Below, one piece after another: positions 20,831 through 33,370 of a stretch of 64,000 nt of DNA. Position 1 is the stretch's first letter. The number at the start of each line of letters is the position of its first letter. This DNA comes from Aselliscus stoliczkanus (Eukaryota > Chordata > Mammalia > Chiroptera > Hipposideridae). The notes beneath the pieces are model-generated. The model saw only the letters and a list, made by a program, of their open reading frames with translations. It had not been told where the DNA came from and did not search any database. The DNA lies in NCBI GenBank assembly GCA_033961575.1, contig CM066729.1, forward strand, positions 96,971,001-97,035,000. Reading direction: 5' to 3'. The translations under genes were made by a program, and so were the position numbers.

Positions 20831-22668
20831 AGCAAGACGTTTGTATTTGGTTATTTACTATGCTCTATTCTCAGATGTAAATAGGAATGCAGGAATGCAG
20901 TGGTGCTTTACAAATGATAGTCAAAATACTGAATATAAATGCTCACTGTGTGGCAATGGTAATCATGATTTTTTGCAAACTGTCCTAGTGTGGGAATGGA
21001 GGTAGAAATTAAATTACAGCTGGTGAAATATTCAGTGTAAGGCAAACAAAATAGAGAGAGCCTGTATAATCAAAATTTTCATGAAGTTTAGCAGATTGGT
21101 GGGTTGTGTGGTTTTTGTTTTGTTTTGTTTGTATGTTTTTAAATGAGAAAGATGTGTACATTTATAAACTAAGGAGAAGGAGTCAGAAGAAAATGATTTA
21201 AAAAAGAGTGGAAAAGTTAAGTGATGGTGTTGTGATCACAGTGGATCTTACCATGAGGTGATTAGGTAGGACCGTGCTAGGAAGAATGGAGGGGAACCTC
21301 ACAACTGGACATAGGTGAGAACGATATAGCCATCGTTTTCTGCTTTCAATGGGAATAGGGAATAATGCAAAATACAGGAAAATAAATAGGCAATCACAAA
21401 GCTGTGTCATAAATAACATAATAGGGTAAGCAGAGAATATTGTAGTACAGAAAAAGCAATATTATTCCACAATTTGGATTGGTCAAGAAGGATAATGGAA
21501 TTGGTCTGGAAGTACATACTGATGTCTGAACCTACACTTGAAGTGAAGTGGATGATGGGAAGGAGGGAGTCAGACAGAGAAATGCAAAAGGAAATGGTTT
21601 AGAGTTGAGAAACAACAAGGTGCTCTTAAGGATTTGAACACAATTCAGCCCACCTTTAGCACTGAGTGCTTATATGAGTAAGTGAGAGAAGGGAGGGGCC
21701 AAAAATGGAAAGGAACTGGATATGGTGAAGGGTTAAAAGGAGAAGAGAATTCTTCAGGGTGACTAAGTATTTGCATCTTTCCCTGAGGGAAAATTTCATC
21801 ATGGTATTCCCTTGACAAAAAAACATCTTAATAGCAATGGGAATAGAATTATATTTGCAAATGAGAACACTTTTATAAATGAAAGATTCATGTGAAATAT
21901 AGATGGGAAGGACAGAATTATGTTCTTGAATTAATTTGGGCAAAGATAATGGTAGCTTCCACTAGGTGGTGGTAGAAGGATGGGAAGACAGTGAAAACAT
22001 TTCAGAATTTTAGGAAGTAGAAACTGTAGTCATTGCAGATGGATTGGATTGGAGATGGGGAAGCTTCAGGAATGACAGGTGGCTAACTCAAGACATGGAA
22101 AAGGACACACACTTGTTTCTCTTTGGTTATTTGGAGAACTGGCAGGGTGGTATAGATGATGATTTGGTTTCTGGAAATAATGGCTTTCAGTGGATAGTAA
22201 CATGTGTAGTCTGAAGCTCATTGCAGATCCATGGTAAAGGGAAACAGATTGTAGTCTTCAGCATAGACACAGCACTTTAAACCATGAAAACAGAAGCACT
22301 AATCCAGGAGGACCATGGAAACTGAAAAAAAGTAGAAACAAGAAAAGGCCTAAGGAAAGATCTTTAAGAATATTAGCTTTTAAGGGATAACTAGAATTTT
22401 AAATTAAGTGGGGGAATTTTAAATCTTAATTTAAAAACTAGGGGGAAAAGGTAGATAACAGTGTCAGAGTCAGTTTGTCAATTTCTGAAATGTAAAATCT
22501 AAAATGTGAAATAAGGAAAATGAACAAAAGTGGCTGATGAATTTAGAATAAAGAAAATTCTTGCCCATACTTAGAGATTTACATAGAGCAACAGGAGATC
22601 ATTGAAGATAGAGATGGATTTAAATTTGCAACTTGTGGATCATAAAAATAGGAAAATTTTGACATGTT
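20831..22668. other. Unassigned sequence
   Basis: No gene or recognisable repeat. The plus strand is purine-rich (many GGAA, GAAG and AGAAA words), most clearly at 21160-22100. Frames are short and without domain features. Confidence 0.55.
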
Positions 22669-22682
22669 TTGTCTAAGAATGG

Positions 22683-22784
22683 GGAGAGAAAGAAAGAGAG
22701 AGATAGCAAGAGAGAGAGTGAGCGCTTGAGCTTGAGCTTATGTTTGGAAGGACATACAATCCTGGGAGAATATTTATCCAAAAA

Positions 22785-22820
<36 letters not shown>
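22683..22820. repeat. Purine-rich AG tract and (TG)n microsatellite
   Basis: AG-rich sequence (22683-22725), ordinary sequence, then a pure TG run at 22786-22820. Confidence 0.9.
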
Positions 22821-22824
<4 letters not shown>

Positions 22825-25507
22825 TGTGTCTATTTCCTTATTGAAAAACAGACATTTAAAAATAATGATAACTTTAAATATGGACTATTAACATCTTTAT
22901 GTTATATAATTTATATAATTTCATTGTAGTGTTTATATTTGAATAGTTCATCTAGCCTCAGATTTTAAATATTGTTTTAGTTTCTCTTCACTCCACCCCT
23001 AGGAATTTCCTAAGATTATAAATATCTTATTACACCCATTTGTTTGCTTTCAAAACAGCTGAATAGATATGTTTTATACATTCTCAAAGTTGAATTTTAT
23101 TAACAACATACATATTAGAAACCCTTTAGGCAGAGGATATAATTCGTATGTTGTTTGAGTATGCTAGATGCTCCATCAAGACTATATTCTCATATAACAA
23201 TTTGGGTAATTTGTCCATCAATCTAGCCTATAGGGTAGGTCTGGCTAATACTTATGTCTCCTGGATAGGTAGTGTTTTTTATCGGTTTTTGTTTGTTTTG
23301 TTTTTGTGAATGTGTCAGGGATTGAAGACTTTGCAGTGACTAGGATGCTTCAGGATGGAAAGTGTTGGGTAATTTTATTAGCTTCATTTCTCCCTTACCT
23401 TATTACAGTGGCTTATAAGCAGGGTCAGCATCTAAATCACCTAGTCAGACTTTTTAAAATTGAAGTACCCAGACCTTATCCATGCCTTGAAGAATCTGAG
23501 TGAGTAAGTGTAATGAGAGACCAGGAACATACTTTAGATGCTTTACAGATAATTCTGATGTATATCTTTTGTTGAAAAACAGGAAAGAGTCCTTTAAATA
23601 CCATGCAGTTAATTGCCTTGTATCTTTCTAAGCATCCAAATGTAGAACAGCAGAAATCAGGAGCCTCTATCCACTACTCACGGCCCCTCCCCCTCCACAC
23701 TTTTAAATTATTAGCTTCTTTCATTAATACCTGATGTCACAATTTTCTTTCACAGAGGACAAAGATATATTAAAAAGGAAAATTATATAAAATGAATTGT
23801 CACTGTTGTTTTAAAATTCACCAGCCTTGCATGTTTTCTGACTTTAAAATATGGAAGAGGAAATGACCTCACTTTGAATATGGGAAACAGACATTTTCAC
23901 AGTGATTACAAATCATAGCTTCAACTGCAAGTCCTTGGAAGAACAGAACTTGTGATACATGTTTCTGCCAGATGTTAGAGATTTGATCATTTTATTTCTA
24001 TAGAAATTAAGTGTTTTTGAAGATAGCAATTTCAGATCAAATTTATCTACATATTAGCTCTTTTAAGAGATAGCAATCTAGTCATTCCAGATTAAGTTTC
24101 CCTATTGGCCACCATTGGTGTAGGGTAGCGGGGAGTAAAACTTGCTTTGTAGGTGTCACAAAATGAAGGAAGTGAATACCAAATTCAAATATAAATGGCT
24201 TGTGGATAACCAGTAATTTTGATTATATACATTACTATTAGAATGAATGATCAGCAGGTGACTATAGAATTACATAGAAAGTACATATCTATGATTTTGA
24301 TAAAGAGAAGGTCCTCTATTATTGTTGATTCTTGATTATCACTTCTAAAAAAAGATAAAAAAAGCAAAGATAACTGAGAAGGGGTTACTCTCTAAATCAT
24401 ATCTTCTCTCACTTCATTTAGGTAATATGTTTATAAGAAAATACCTATGTTTATAGATATCTTGGAGGAAGGAATATAAAATTTCCTGGATTAAGTGTAT
24501 ATGATTATATATGTACAGGCATATGGATAGATATAGATATGGGTATAGATACTTCGATATAATACTAGGAAGACTTCTCAGAACCATGACAGTTTGTGAA
24601 GGATCCTTAACACCCACTAGGTGAAGGAATAAAAATGTTAACTTTGGATCAACTATAGAATGGAAAATACACTGGTGAATGCTTGTTAATTGGCCATCTA
24701 ATTGTCTCTCTAATGAATTTAGCAAAGAATAACATTATGTAAAGAGCAATGATTAGCAAGCTCTCTCATAGAGAAATCACGATTCATAAAATATGTTTCT
24801 TGGAGGTACTGCCACTTCATTAATTTCAGTCACTCTATAATTAAATGTACACATGCAGCAGTAAAATCTACCAAATCATCAACTGATGCGTATTTAGCCT
24901 CTGGACTCATTGACATTTAATTAGATAGTAGACAGCCAAATGCCAGCCTTTTCCAGTGACAGTTTCTGTGTAGTTTTTTCTTGGCAGTCTCTGTCTCTCA
25001 TATAATAAAACTTGACTTAATTTCAACAATGATGCAACAAAAAGTGAAAAGCAAATTATAAGTAAAAACTTTGGACAACTGAGCATGGAAGATGTACAGA
25101 GTTTACATATGGATATAAACATAAAATAGTCTGAATTTGCACTGATTTGTTGAAATATTGTTATCCCAAGGATTGGAAGCAGTTGATATGAAACTAATCA
25201 GGCATTTTATTTCTAAGCAAGATTGTTTTTCTCAAAGAGGCATATATTAACTAGTCTTAATTGTGGCCTTTACCTTATATGGGAATTTTAATTAGCTTCA
25301 TAGGAATTTCCATACATTCTTAATTCATGAAGAGCTCATTTCAACAGAGAAAAGTACATGTCAGAGTGTGGGTTCTGATGTAGGTTTCTACTCATAACCC
25401 CTAACTTTCCCTCAGCCACAGATCGACTATTCCCCTAGAGCTAGGTAGCCTAAGCAATGTTGTTAGAATTTCAGTGGATGCAGAGGGCAATCTGACTCTG
25501 TTAATAC
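22821..25507. other. Unassigned sequence
   Basis: No gene seen. A weak hAT-like patch (CAGCATCTAAATCACCTAG, 23420-23450) is the only repeat hint. Confidence 0.5.
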
Positions 25508-25515
25508 AGTTGTGA

Positions 25516-26103
25516 GGACCAGGTGAGTGGCGCATTGGTTAAGATCTGGCTTGGGAGAGCCAGCTTTGAGCAGCAAGGCTCCAGTTTGGATCGCACATAG
25601 AGGGCCAGTGACACTGCACCCTCTACAGCTAAGCTGGTGAACAACAGCTCTACATTGAGGTGGGCTGCTGTGAGTCGCCAGCGAAGGCATAGGCTGCTGT
25701 GGGGCTGGCCTGCAGCTGGTGGCGCTTTCATGAGCTGCTATGAGTCACTGTGAGCAGCCCTCCAATGGCCGGCGAGTGACTGCCTCACTCAGAAAGAGCG
25801 CAATGACGATACCAACATGGGCCAGTGGGGCGATGTCCTCCATAACTAGACTGAAGAACAAAAAGGACAGCAACTTTATTATTTTTTTTTTTGTGGGCAG
25901 TGTCACTGGCCCTCATATGTGGGACCCGAACCAGGGCCGCTGGCTTCCCAAGCCAACTCCTAACCACTGCACCACTTGGCCGGCCAGGACAGCAATTTTT
26001 CTGTTCCCCTTCCCCGATTCCCCAATGCTGTTGCTGTTCCCCTCCCTCAATTACCCAATAAAATCTTAGAAAAAAAAACAAACCAACAACAACAAAAAAA
26101 CTT
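25516..26103 (+). mobile_element. Long tRNA-derived SINE, split by a short SINE
   Basis: The head is GGACCAGGTGAGTGGCGC, the body is the long-SINE type and the tail is CCCAATAAAATCTTAG plus A-rich sequence. A 14-base insertion-like stretch near 25570 (TTTGAGCAGCAAGG) is unusual for the family. The flanks share agttgtga (25508-25515 and 26104-26111). A short SINE lies inside in reverse orientation. Confidence 0.9.
25878..25985 (-). mobile_element. Short SINE nested in a long SINE
   Basis: Antisense copy: T tail, GTGGGCAGTGTCACTGGCCC, ending CCACTTGGCCGGCC. The host-SINE sequence aggacagcaact/attt is duplicated on both sides (from 25864 and from 25986), which gives the order of insertion. Confidence 0.93.
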
Positions 26104-26208
26104 AGTTGTGATTAGCAAAATGTTGATATTTCTTGGAAAACTGGTAAAAAAGAAAGAACATTCATTCAGAAAAAATGAATATAATGGAAACATTCAAAAC
26201 TGAGAATA

Positions 26209-26320
26209 GGGCCGGTCGAGTGGCGCTGTGGTTAAGTGCTGGCCTGGGAAGCCAGCGGTTCCAGTTCGGTCCCACATATGAGGGCCAGTGACACTGCCCT
26301 CAAAAAAAAAAAAAAAAAAC
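26209..26320 (+). mobile_element. Short tRNA-derived SINE
   Basis: GGGCCGGTCGAGTGGCGC head to CACTGCCCTC plus poly(A), with the duplication ctgagaata at 26200-26208 and 26321-26329. Confidence 0.95.
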
Positions 26321-26329
26321 CTGAGAATA

Positions 26330-27280
26330 ATACATTCATTAAGAATTAAATTTCAACAATTCCAAAATAAAATGCAATGTGCAAGAAATGTGATGAAAAT
26401 TAGAATTATATCTAATATGGAAAACATTTTATTTTTTCATGTGGCCACCATTTGATTACTTATTCCTTGTATACTTTAGCATTTTACCCAATTTTGCAAA
26501 ATTTCCTAAAAATGTTGGGTATTACAATTTCATATTACTCTTCTATGTAATCTATGAAGCTTTTCAGTCAGAAATAAAGGAAATCATTCCAAATTATAAT
26601 TATATTAGAAGAGAACTTGCTATGTAGGGATTTTCATCAAATGGCTTCATACAGAGTTTGAAAGAATCAGTAAAATCATGATTTTTAAGCAAAAGCAATT
26701 TGAAGTGACTGAAATCGTTTTGTTTTTTTTTAAGGTATATGTGCTATTTAAATTTGATTAGATAAATGATTATATAAAATATGGAAAATTTGAGGGCACA
26801 ATTTTTTTTCACCAAATGAGGAAATGCAGTCATATTTTAGAGGTAATATAACTTTGATAAGTGTAATTATCAATATCAAAATTTGGTTAATTTAAAAATA
26901 ATCAGTTTGTCATGCTTAGTTTATGAATTTTTCACGTTTTTAATTATAATTTTTTATCTTTCTAAATCCACCTCACTTAATAGTAAATGTTCATATTATG
27001 GTCAGAGATTATATAATAAAATAAAGAAATATAGATGAAATATGAGTAAAGATGAATATAATTTAGAATTTTCTAAGATGTGACATTAGGTGTATACCTA
27101 TTTCTTATTAAGTAACAACCCATTATTAATATATTGCCTGGCTCTGACATAGCTGAATCCTCATAAATGTAATTGTATATAAGTATAATAGTCATCACTT
27201 GGGATGTGATTATTCTCTTGAATTTTGAAGTTACTGAAAAGTCTTAAGGAACACTAGACTAGCAATGACTCAGCAATTTT
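26330..27280. other. Unassigned AT-rich sequence
   Basis: No gene, RNA gene or repeat recognised. Several TATA- and homeobox-like words are expected from base composition alone. Confidence 0.6.
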
Positions 27281-27294
27281 AAAATGTTTAAAGC

Positions 27295-27756
27295 GGGCCG
27301 GCCGAGTGGTGCAGTGGTTAAAAGCTGGCTTGGGATGCCAGGGGCCCCGGCTCGGATCCCACATATGAGGGCCAGTGACACTGCCCTCTACAGCTAAGAT
27401 GGTGAACAACAGCTCCACCTGGAGCTGGGCTGCTGTAAGTCCCCTGGACGGCATAGCTGTAGCCCCTGCTGCAGTGGGCTGCCATAGGCTACAGTGAGTG
27501 GCCGGCAGCCAGTGTGAGTGGTTGGTAGCCCTTGTGAGCTGCCAAAAGCCACTGTGAGCAGCCACCAGAGGCTGGCGACCGATATACCTCACCCGAGAGG
27601 AGCGCAATGATGATACCAACATGGGCCAGTGAAGCAATGTCCTCCACAACCAGATTGAAGAACAAAAAGGACAGCAACTTATCGATTCCCCTGACCTGAT
27701 TCCCCTACGCTGTTCCCCTTCCCACAATTCTACAATAAAATCTTTAAAAAATAAAT
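27295..27756 (+). mobile_element. Long tRNA-derived SINE, nearly complete
   Basis: This copy shows the full plan: head GGGCCGGCCGAGTGGTGC, B box CGGCTCGGATCCC, junction CACTGCCCTCTACAGCTAAG, a body of imperfect GGCAGCCAGTGTGAG-like units, CCACAACCAGATTGAAGAAC, and the tail ACAATAAAATCTTTAAA. The duplication aaaatgtttaaagc occurs at 27281-27294 and 27757-27770. Confidence 0.96.
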
Positions 27757-27770
27757 AAAATGTTTAAAGC

Positions 27771-29861
27771 TAAAAATAATTTACAACATATGGAACTTGG
27801 ATTTACAGAAAAATATGTTACTAAATTTTTGCAGGTAATATGTGTTTGTTTCTGAAATGTTTTGAAAAATGTGCTGATTCTCTTTGTATAATAATAGGAA
27901 ATATATATTATATATTAGTCATGTTAGTAGGAAGAATCATGACTGATATTTTATGTCTCTCCCGAGGTTGAAAAAAGGGTTTGGGAGGCTTAAGGTAATT
28001 AATTAATACCTGAAACTCAGGATTAAAATATATCAAAATAGTTTTTTATGGAAAAGGTTTTTATGGCTTGCTACTTTTATGGCTAGGTTGTAGAAAATCA
28101 TTTCACCAGTCTGTGTAGTTGGTTGATAATTCTTTAAAATAGCAAAATGTCTGAAATCCAGTACAGCCATAGAAACACATATGGTTTCATTTTACAAAGT
28201 CAGTATTGAATAATATGTAGACTTTGATGAATGGTATTTATATACTGGTTGAATTTTAATTTTAATTGTCTAAGTGATAACTGGCTAAGTATGCAACACT
28301 TGGGAAAATGCTGTTTAAAAACCCATGTCTTTGAATTGTAATTTCAACATTATAATTTTTATATGAAAGCAATATAAAACTAATTATATATTATTTACAC
28401 TGATATAATTAAACACCCAGAACTAATAGTCTACATATTTTCAGTAAAAATATGTCTGAAGGTCGCTGGCAATTAATGGAGCTGCAATTCCCAGCTTTAC
28501 TACCTGGTATATTGATTGGCTTCATTTAATGTTTGCCAGCAAGTAAATTAACATAGCACCTGAGGCATAATTCTCCAGTGGATGATGGTTACTGAGGCCT
28601 TCCCATCCTTGCTGATTTAACTCCTCCTGAGCACAATGCTAGTAGGTACATTTTAATTCAGTCTGGATGCGGACATTAGCCGTGACTTTAATGACAGGTC
28701 ATTTACGCAAACTCATGTTTCCCTGCAGAGATGTCTCTTTAAGTGACATCTTATCAATAGCAATTCAATTAGTCAACCCTAAGACTATGAGATGGAGCTT
28801 ACAGTGTGTCACAAAGCACTCTTTGATTTTGCATTTGAAGTGTCCTTATTAATCTCCCTCCTCCACCATATAAACATATGTACTAAAGTTTTAATTTCAG
28901 ACATTCCTTGTATGGATTTTACTCCCTTTATTCTCACCGGATTAGGTATCACAGAAAATATATATATTTCCCTTTTCAAGAAATATAAGCACAAATACAT
29001 TTGTCTTAATTAAAAATCCATCAAAACCTTGATGTTGACAAATAGAATAGAATATTGAGAAAGGCTATTTTTCTGGCCATAATATCAATAAAATATTTTA
29101 CCAGTAAATTACATGAGAATGATAAGATACAGTTAGTGTATAATAAAATCAATTTGATTCCTTATTTAGCAGAAGTTTGGAATTTGGACTATACCATATT
29201 CATAGTGGACTAATGTACAAACTTCCCCCATTTCATCTTTTGACATCAACATTGAGCATTCATTAAAATCCTATTGTATGTCAGGGATCATATTACACAT
29301 TAGAATCCCTATATGATGTCATTACAAAAAGATACTTTTGGAAAAGATGGCTAGATGAAAGCATTTTATATAAAGTTTAATCCTGAGAACAGAGAGATCA
29401 AGAATTTTCCACTGTTATAGGTTTTGTTGTAAAGAAATAGATGGTGTGAAGGATGGGGGGCGGGGACAAGGTGAGACTAGCTGTGGAAGTTTGGGAGTAA
29501 CAACCAGAACACCCTTTCACAATTGGTGCCTCAGGAGAGCTTCAGGTCTGAATTCCTAAAAGTACCCCTTGTCTATAATGAATTAACTTCTCTCCTAGAA
29601 TGGCAATAGTGCAGTACTTCTGTACCATCCTCTGCAGAATAGATAAAATAATCATTCACATCACAGATTGTGCTCTGAAATTTAGGTGAGGACCCCAGTT
29701 GAGAAAGACTGCTCGCTTCTTGTTTGAGTTTAGTCTTCCATTCCGATTTGATTGCATGAGATTCTCTTGAAGTTCCAGAGCTGCAAGTTGTGGTTGAGAT
29801 AAAAAAAAGTGCCAAATATAATTGGGAGGTTTTTAAAAAAGTTTAAAAACAAGTCTCTGTA
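27771..29861. other. Repeat-poor sequence with a candidate conserved segment
   Basis: About 2 kb with no recognised repeat or gene. The part at 28440-28810 is less AT-rich and looks like conserved regulatory DNA (see separate entry). Confidence 0.5.
28440..28810. promoter_or_regulatory. Candidate conserved non-coding element
   Basis: Repeat-free, of higher complexity than its surroundings, with several homeodomain-type cores (CAATTAATGG, TTCAATTAGTC), a TGACAGGTCA word and TTTACGCAAAC. No coding frame fits. Only cross-species alignment could show constraint. Confidence 0.25.
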
Positions 29862-29988
29862 GGCCGGCCGAGTGGCGCGGTGGTTGGGCGCTGGCTTGGG
29901 AAGCCAGCGGCCCCGGTTTGGGTCCCACATGTGAGGGCCAGTGACACTGCCCTCAAAAAAAAACGACAACAAAAAACAAAAAAAAACA
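29862..29988 (+). mobile_element. Short tRNA-derived SINE
   Basis: GGCCGGCCGAGTGGCGCGG head to CACTGCCCTC, with an A tail broken by C bases. Flanks acaagtctctg and acaagtatctg form the duplication. Confidence 0.94.
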
Positions 29989-30105
29989 ACAAGTATCTGA
30001 ATATGAGCTTGATTGTATTAAGTGATGATCAGTGCTGCTAAGGGGACTCTTATCCTGTCCTGGAACTCTGCATATTTTCATATCAGTGAAAAGTCATACA
30101 TTGTA

Positions 30106-30215
30106 GGGCCGGCCGAGTGGTGCGGTGGTTAAGCGCTGGCTTGGGAAGCCAGCGGCCCCGGTTCAGTCACACATATGAGGGCCAGTGACGCTGCCCTCAA
30201 AAAAAAAAAAAAAAA
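30106..30215 (+). mobile_element. Short tRNA-derived SINE
   Basis: Complete short form. Duplication aagtcatacattgta (30091-30105) and aagtcatacattcta (30216-30230). It lies 117 bases from the preceding copy in the same orientation, but each has its own duplication, so they are independent insertions. Confidence 0.96.
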
Positions 30216-30230
30216 AAGTCATACATTCTA

Positions 30231-30841
30231 GCAAGTATGCGTATATCAGTAAGCATACTCTTAACTGCAGGTTACAAAAGATCCACATAAAATTAGTTTA
30301 ATTGCACCACATAAAAGACTGGAAGCAGGTTGATTCTAGGATGATTAATTTAGTGGCATTACAACATCACATCGTGTCATATTCATTTTTTTCCTGCCAC
30401 TCCTAAAATAACAACTGCTCTTTTAGTGGTTGCACAATGGCTGCATCACCTACAGATATGAGGAAGAAGAGAGGTGTTTCTTCCCACACATCAGTTCTTG
30501 TTTTGCCAATACCATTCCCATAGTCTCTCTCGTAGACTTACACTCAGATTTCATTGGCAAGGATTGGGCTGCACACCGACGACTTGTCACTGACAAGGAA
30601 AAACAGTCTACAATAATTATTTTAAGTTAATAGTGATTCAACCCCAGGGTACTGGAAAAGGAATCATCTCCCTAGAGTTTATGAGGCAATGACAACCAAA
30701 GCGAAATTGGAGTCTGGGTTAGCAAGGAGGAAGAATGAAGATTGACAGGGAAAGAATTCTACTGCTGCAGTGTGGGACTGTAGGAACACTCCAGGTTTTT
30801 GAAAAGGGCAGGCAATGCCAAGGTAAATGAAGTTTAAGGAA
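30231..30841. other. Unassigned sequence
   Basis: No gene or repeat recognised. The small frame at 30430-30630 has no domain character. Confidence 0.5.
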
Positions 30842-31360
30842 GTGTATTACTTATCTATTGATGCATAAGAAATTACCCCTAACTTAGTGGCATAATACAC
30901 ATTTATTGGTCTCTTACTCTCTGGGTATCAGGAATTCAGGCATGGCTTAGGTGGTCCTGTTTCCTGGTCTCCATGAGGCTGCAATCAAGGTGTCTGCTGA
31001 GACTGGGGTCTGATCTAAAGCCTCAGCTTCCAAGCTAACTCATATAGTTGTTGGCAGGTATATTGGACTGAGGGCCACAGCTTCTTATTGGCTGTTGGCC
31101 AGAGGCTGTCCTAAGCCTGTCTAATGTGGCTGACAGCCTCAGCAAGGATACAAGCCAAGAAGGCAATTAAGAGAGGCTGCTAGCAAGACATAAGTCCCAA
31201 TCTTTTATAACCTAGTCATGTACATGCTGTCTCCTCAACCTTGCCACATTTAGTTGATTGGAAGTGAGTTATTCAAGGGGAGGGAGGAAATTATACAAAG
31301 CTATTAACAACAGGAAGCAGCCATCATTGGGGGCCGTTTTAGTTGCTGCCTAAAATGCTA
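30842..31360 (-). mobile_element. MLT1-like LTR (MaLR), solo
   Basis: Read in antisense, AAATTACCCCTAACTTAGTGGC, GGTATCAGGAATTCAGGC, CTTTTATAACCTAGTCATG and CATCATTGGGGGCC keep the order of an MLT1 LTR (polyadenylation end at the left). MaLR elements are old mammalian endogenous retroviral relatives; no internal coding part is present. Confidence 0.65.
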
Positions 31361-31568
31361 TTGGTAGAAACAGATAATAGTTTAGAAATACAAAGACAAT
31401 AAACATTAACTATACTTAAGGTAAAATGAGTTTGGGGTCATTTGGTTGCCTGTGATTCAATCCATTAACTATGAAAATAAAATTAAAAAGTTTAAAGGGA
31501 TTTTTAATAGTTCTAATGTTGTTCTTTGCCTTAACTAGTATCTAGGAGATGAAGTAAAGGAGGAATTT
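31361..31568. other. Unassigned sequence
   Basis: Short AT-rich stretch between the LTR and the next SINE. Confidence 0.5.
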
Positions 31569-31582
31569 AAAATACTGATATA

Positions 31583-31700
31583 TGGGCCGGCCGAGTGGCG
31601 CGGTGGTTAAGCGCTGGCTTGGGAAGCCAGCAGCCCTGGTTTGGTCCCACATATGAGGGTCAGTGACACTGCTCTCAAAAAGAAATAAAATAAATAAAAT
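31583..31700 (+). mobile_element. Short tRNA-derived SINE
   Basis: GGGCCGGCCGAGTGGCGCGG head, CACTGCTCTC end, tail of AAATA units. The perfect duplication aaaatactgatata occurs at 31569-31582 and 31701-31714. Confidence 0.96.
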
Positions 31701-33144
31701 AAAATACTGATATAACAAGCACAGAAGTCCAGAATTAAGCCTTAGAAATAGTATCAAATGTTAGAGACATGCTAATATAAAAGTGAGAAATGGAGAAGAA
31801 CTGTAAAAGATGAACATCGCCTTAGGACAATTATATTTTAAACCAAGATCCTCTATGAGTACAGTTCTTTATAATAATATAGGTATCACTAGATCTTTTA
31901 AAAACACATTCAATTTTAATCTATAAAAGGCAGTTAAATGCTTTACCTCTGTACTTCTGCTTACTGTTGGAGTGGCTTAAATGATAGTTCTCATATAGTA
32001 ATTTAATTCTAAACTGAATTTGGTTTATAATACAAAAGGTTGAACTTAATATTTATCACTAAAAATAAGCCTAATAGAAAATAAAAACCTCAAAATTACT
32101 TTTAATTAAATTTCATATCACTGAGAATATTTTTCTTTTGTTTCTTGCTGTGTGATTAAAATGAAATAATTGTTATTTGTATGATTTTGATACATTATTT
32201 TCTTAACTTAGATGCAAAAGTATCAAAATATCTACAACAGTGGAGCTCAATATGACTAACCTATTACCTAAATGTAAAATCCATGAAGGATTGAAGCATA
32301 TGAAGCACGGTATGTCCAATTCTCTTAAGTTGGAAAGACCTAGTTTTAGCGGGTAGAGGGCTAATTGCATTTACCTAATTGCATTTGCTATGATCTGAAG
32401 GATCTGGTAATTATCAGACGCATCCAATCTCCCCTACTATTGCTTATTAAATATTGTTTATTTTATTATTCCAGTTTATTTTATTATTCCAGGATTCTTT
32501 TTTTATTGAAGTGAATCTGATTAAAGCGCAGTCTCAGGGGAACGTTAACTCACATTTCAAAACCATCATACAATGCAGCAGAAACGTGGCAGAAGGGAGA
32601 GACTGCCTCAGGAAAAACAGCATGAAAAATAAGTTCACCTTTGATTCCAAGGGAAAGAAGGATGCCTTAGGTCATAAATAAGGGCATCACCATAACACAT
32701 TCCATCTGTTTAATCCCTGTATATCCCATCATTGCCAGGGGAATGGTGGGGGTCATGGTATTGGGGTAGAATGGAATTTTTTATGAACTGGAAAACTTAT
32801 TTCCCCCCAAATAGCAATGGTTGGTGGTTAAAAGTCTTAATCATTACTCATTAAGTATCACTTTCTTTTAAATATGTATTAACAGCAGGTCCAATGCAGA
32901 ATTGTGAGCAGTACCTGTGATGATTATAGACAGAGCTGCAGGCACTTGTTCTCCAGACTCAGGGCATAGGTGACCTCTACATGGCATCAGTGTTAATCCA
33001 GATCATAGAATGTGCGGCATGTTATTCACATCCAGATGCTAGTTTTTTTCAAGCACTGCAGTAACTATATAAGCCATCAAAACACTGCTACGGCAAAGAC
33101 AGTGTATATGGAAAGACAAAATGAGTAAAGAGAAAAGGAGACCA

Positions 33145-33370
33145 CATTACAATACTTTTTTTAAAAATCAGCTGCTGATTTAAATTACTTCAATTTGTTT
33201 GTTAATAATGCTTCTGAAAGCTATAGGAGATTATTTGTGACCAAGGGGCTTCCACTTTGCAACAGGAGCTTTTTCTGAAGATGGTGATAATTAACTTGCA
33301 TAATCAGCCATTCGGGGATAAAAAAATGTTGGCTAAAATCAACAGTTGGCACTTTAAACCATGATATCTC
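33145..33370. promoter_or_regulatory. Candidate conserved non-coding element
   Basis: Words such as CAGCTGCTGATTTAAATTAC and GATAATTAACTTGCATAATC combine E-box, homeodomain and POU/octamer-like cores without simple-sequence structure, a texture common in vertebrate developmental enhancers. No coding frame fits. Inference only. Confidence 0.25.

Noticed and set aside
29862..30215. Tandem duplication of short SINEs
   Set aside because: Each copy has its own distinct target duplication, so they are independent insertions.
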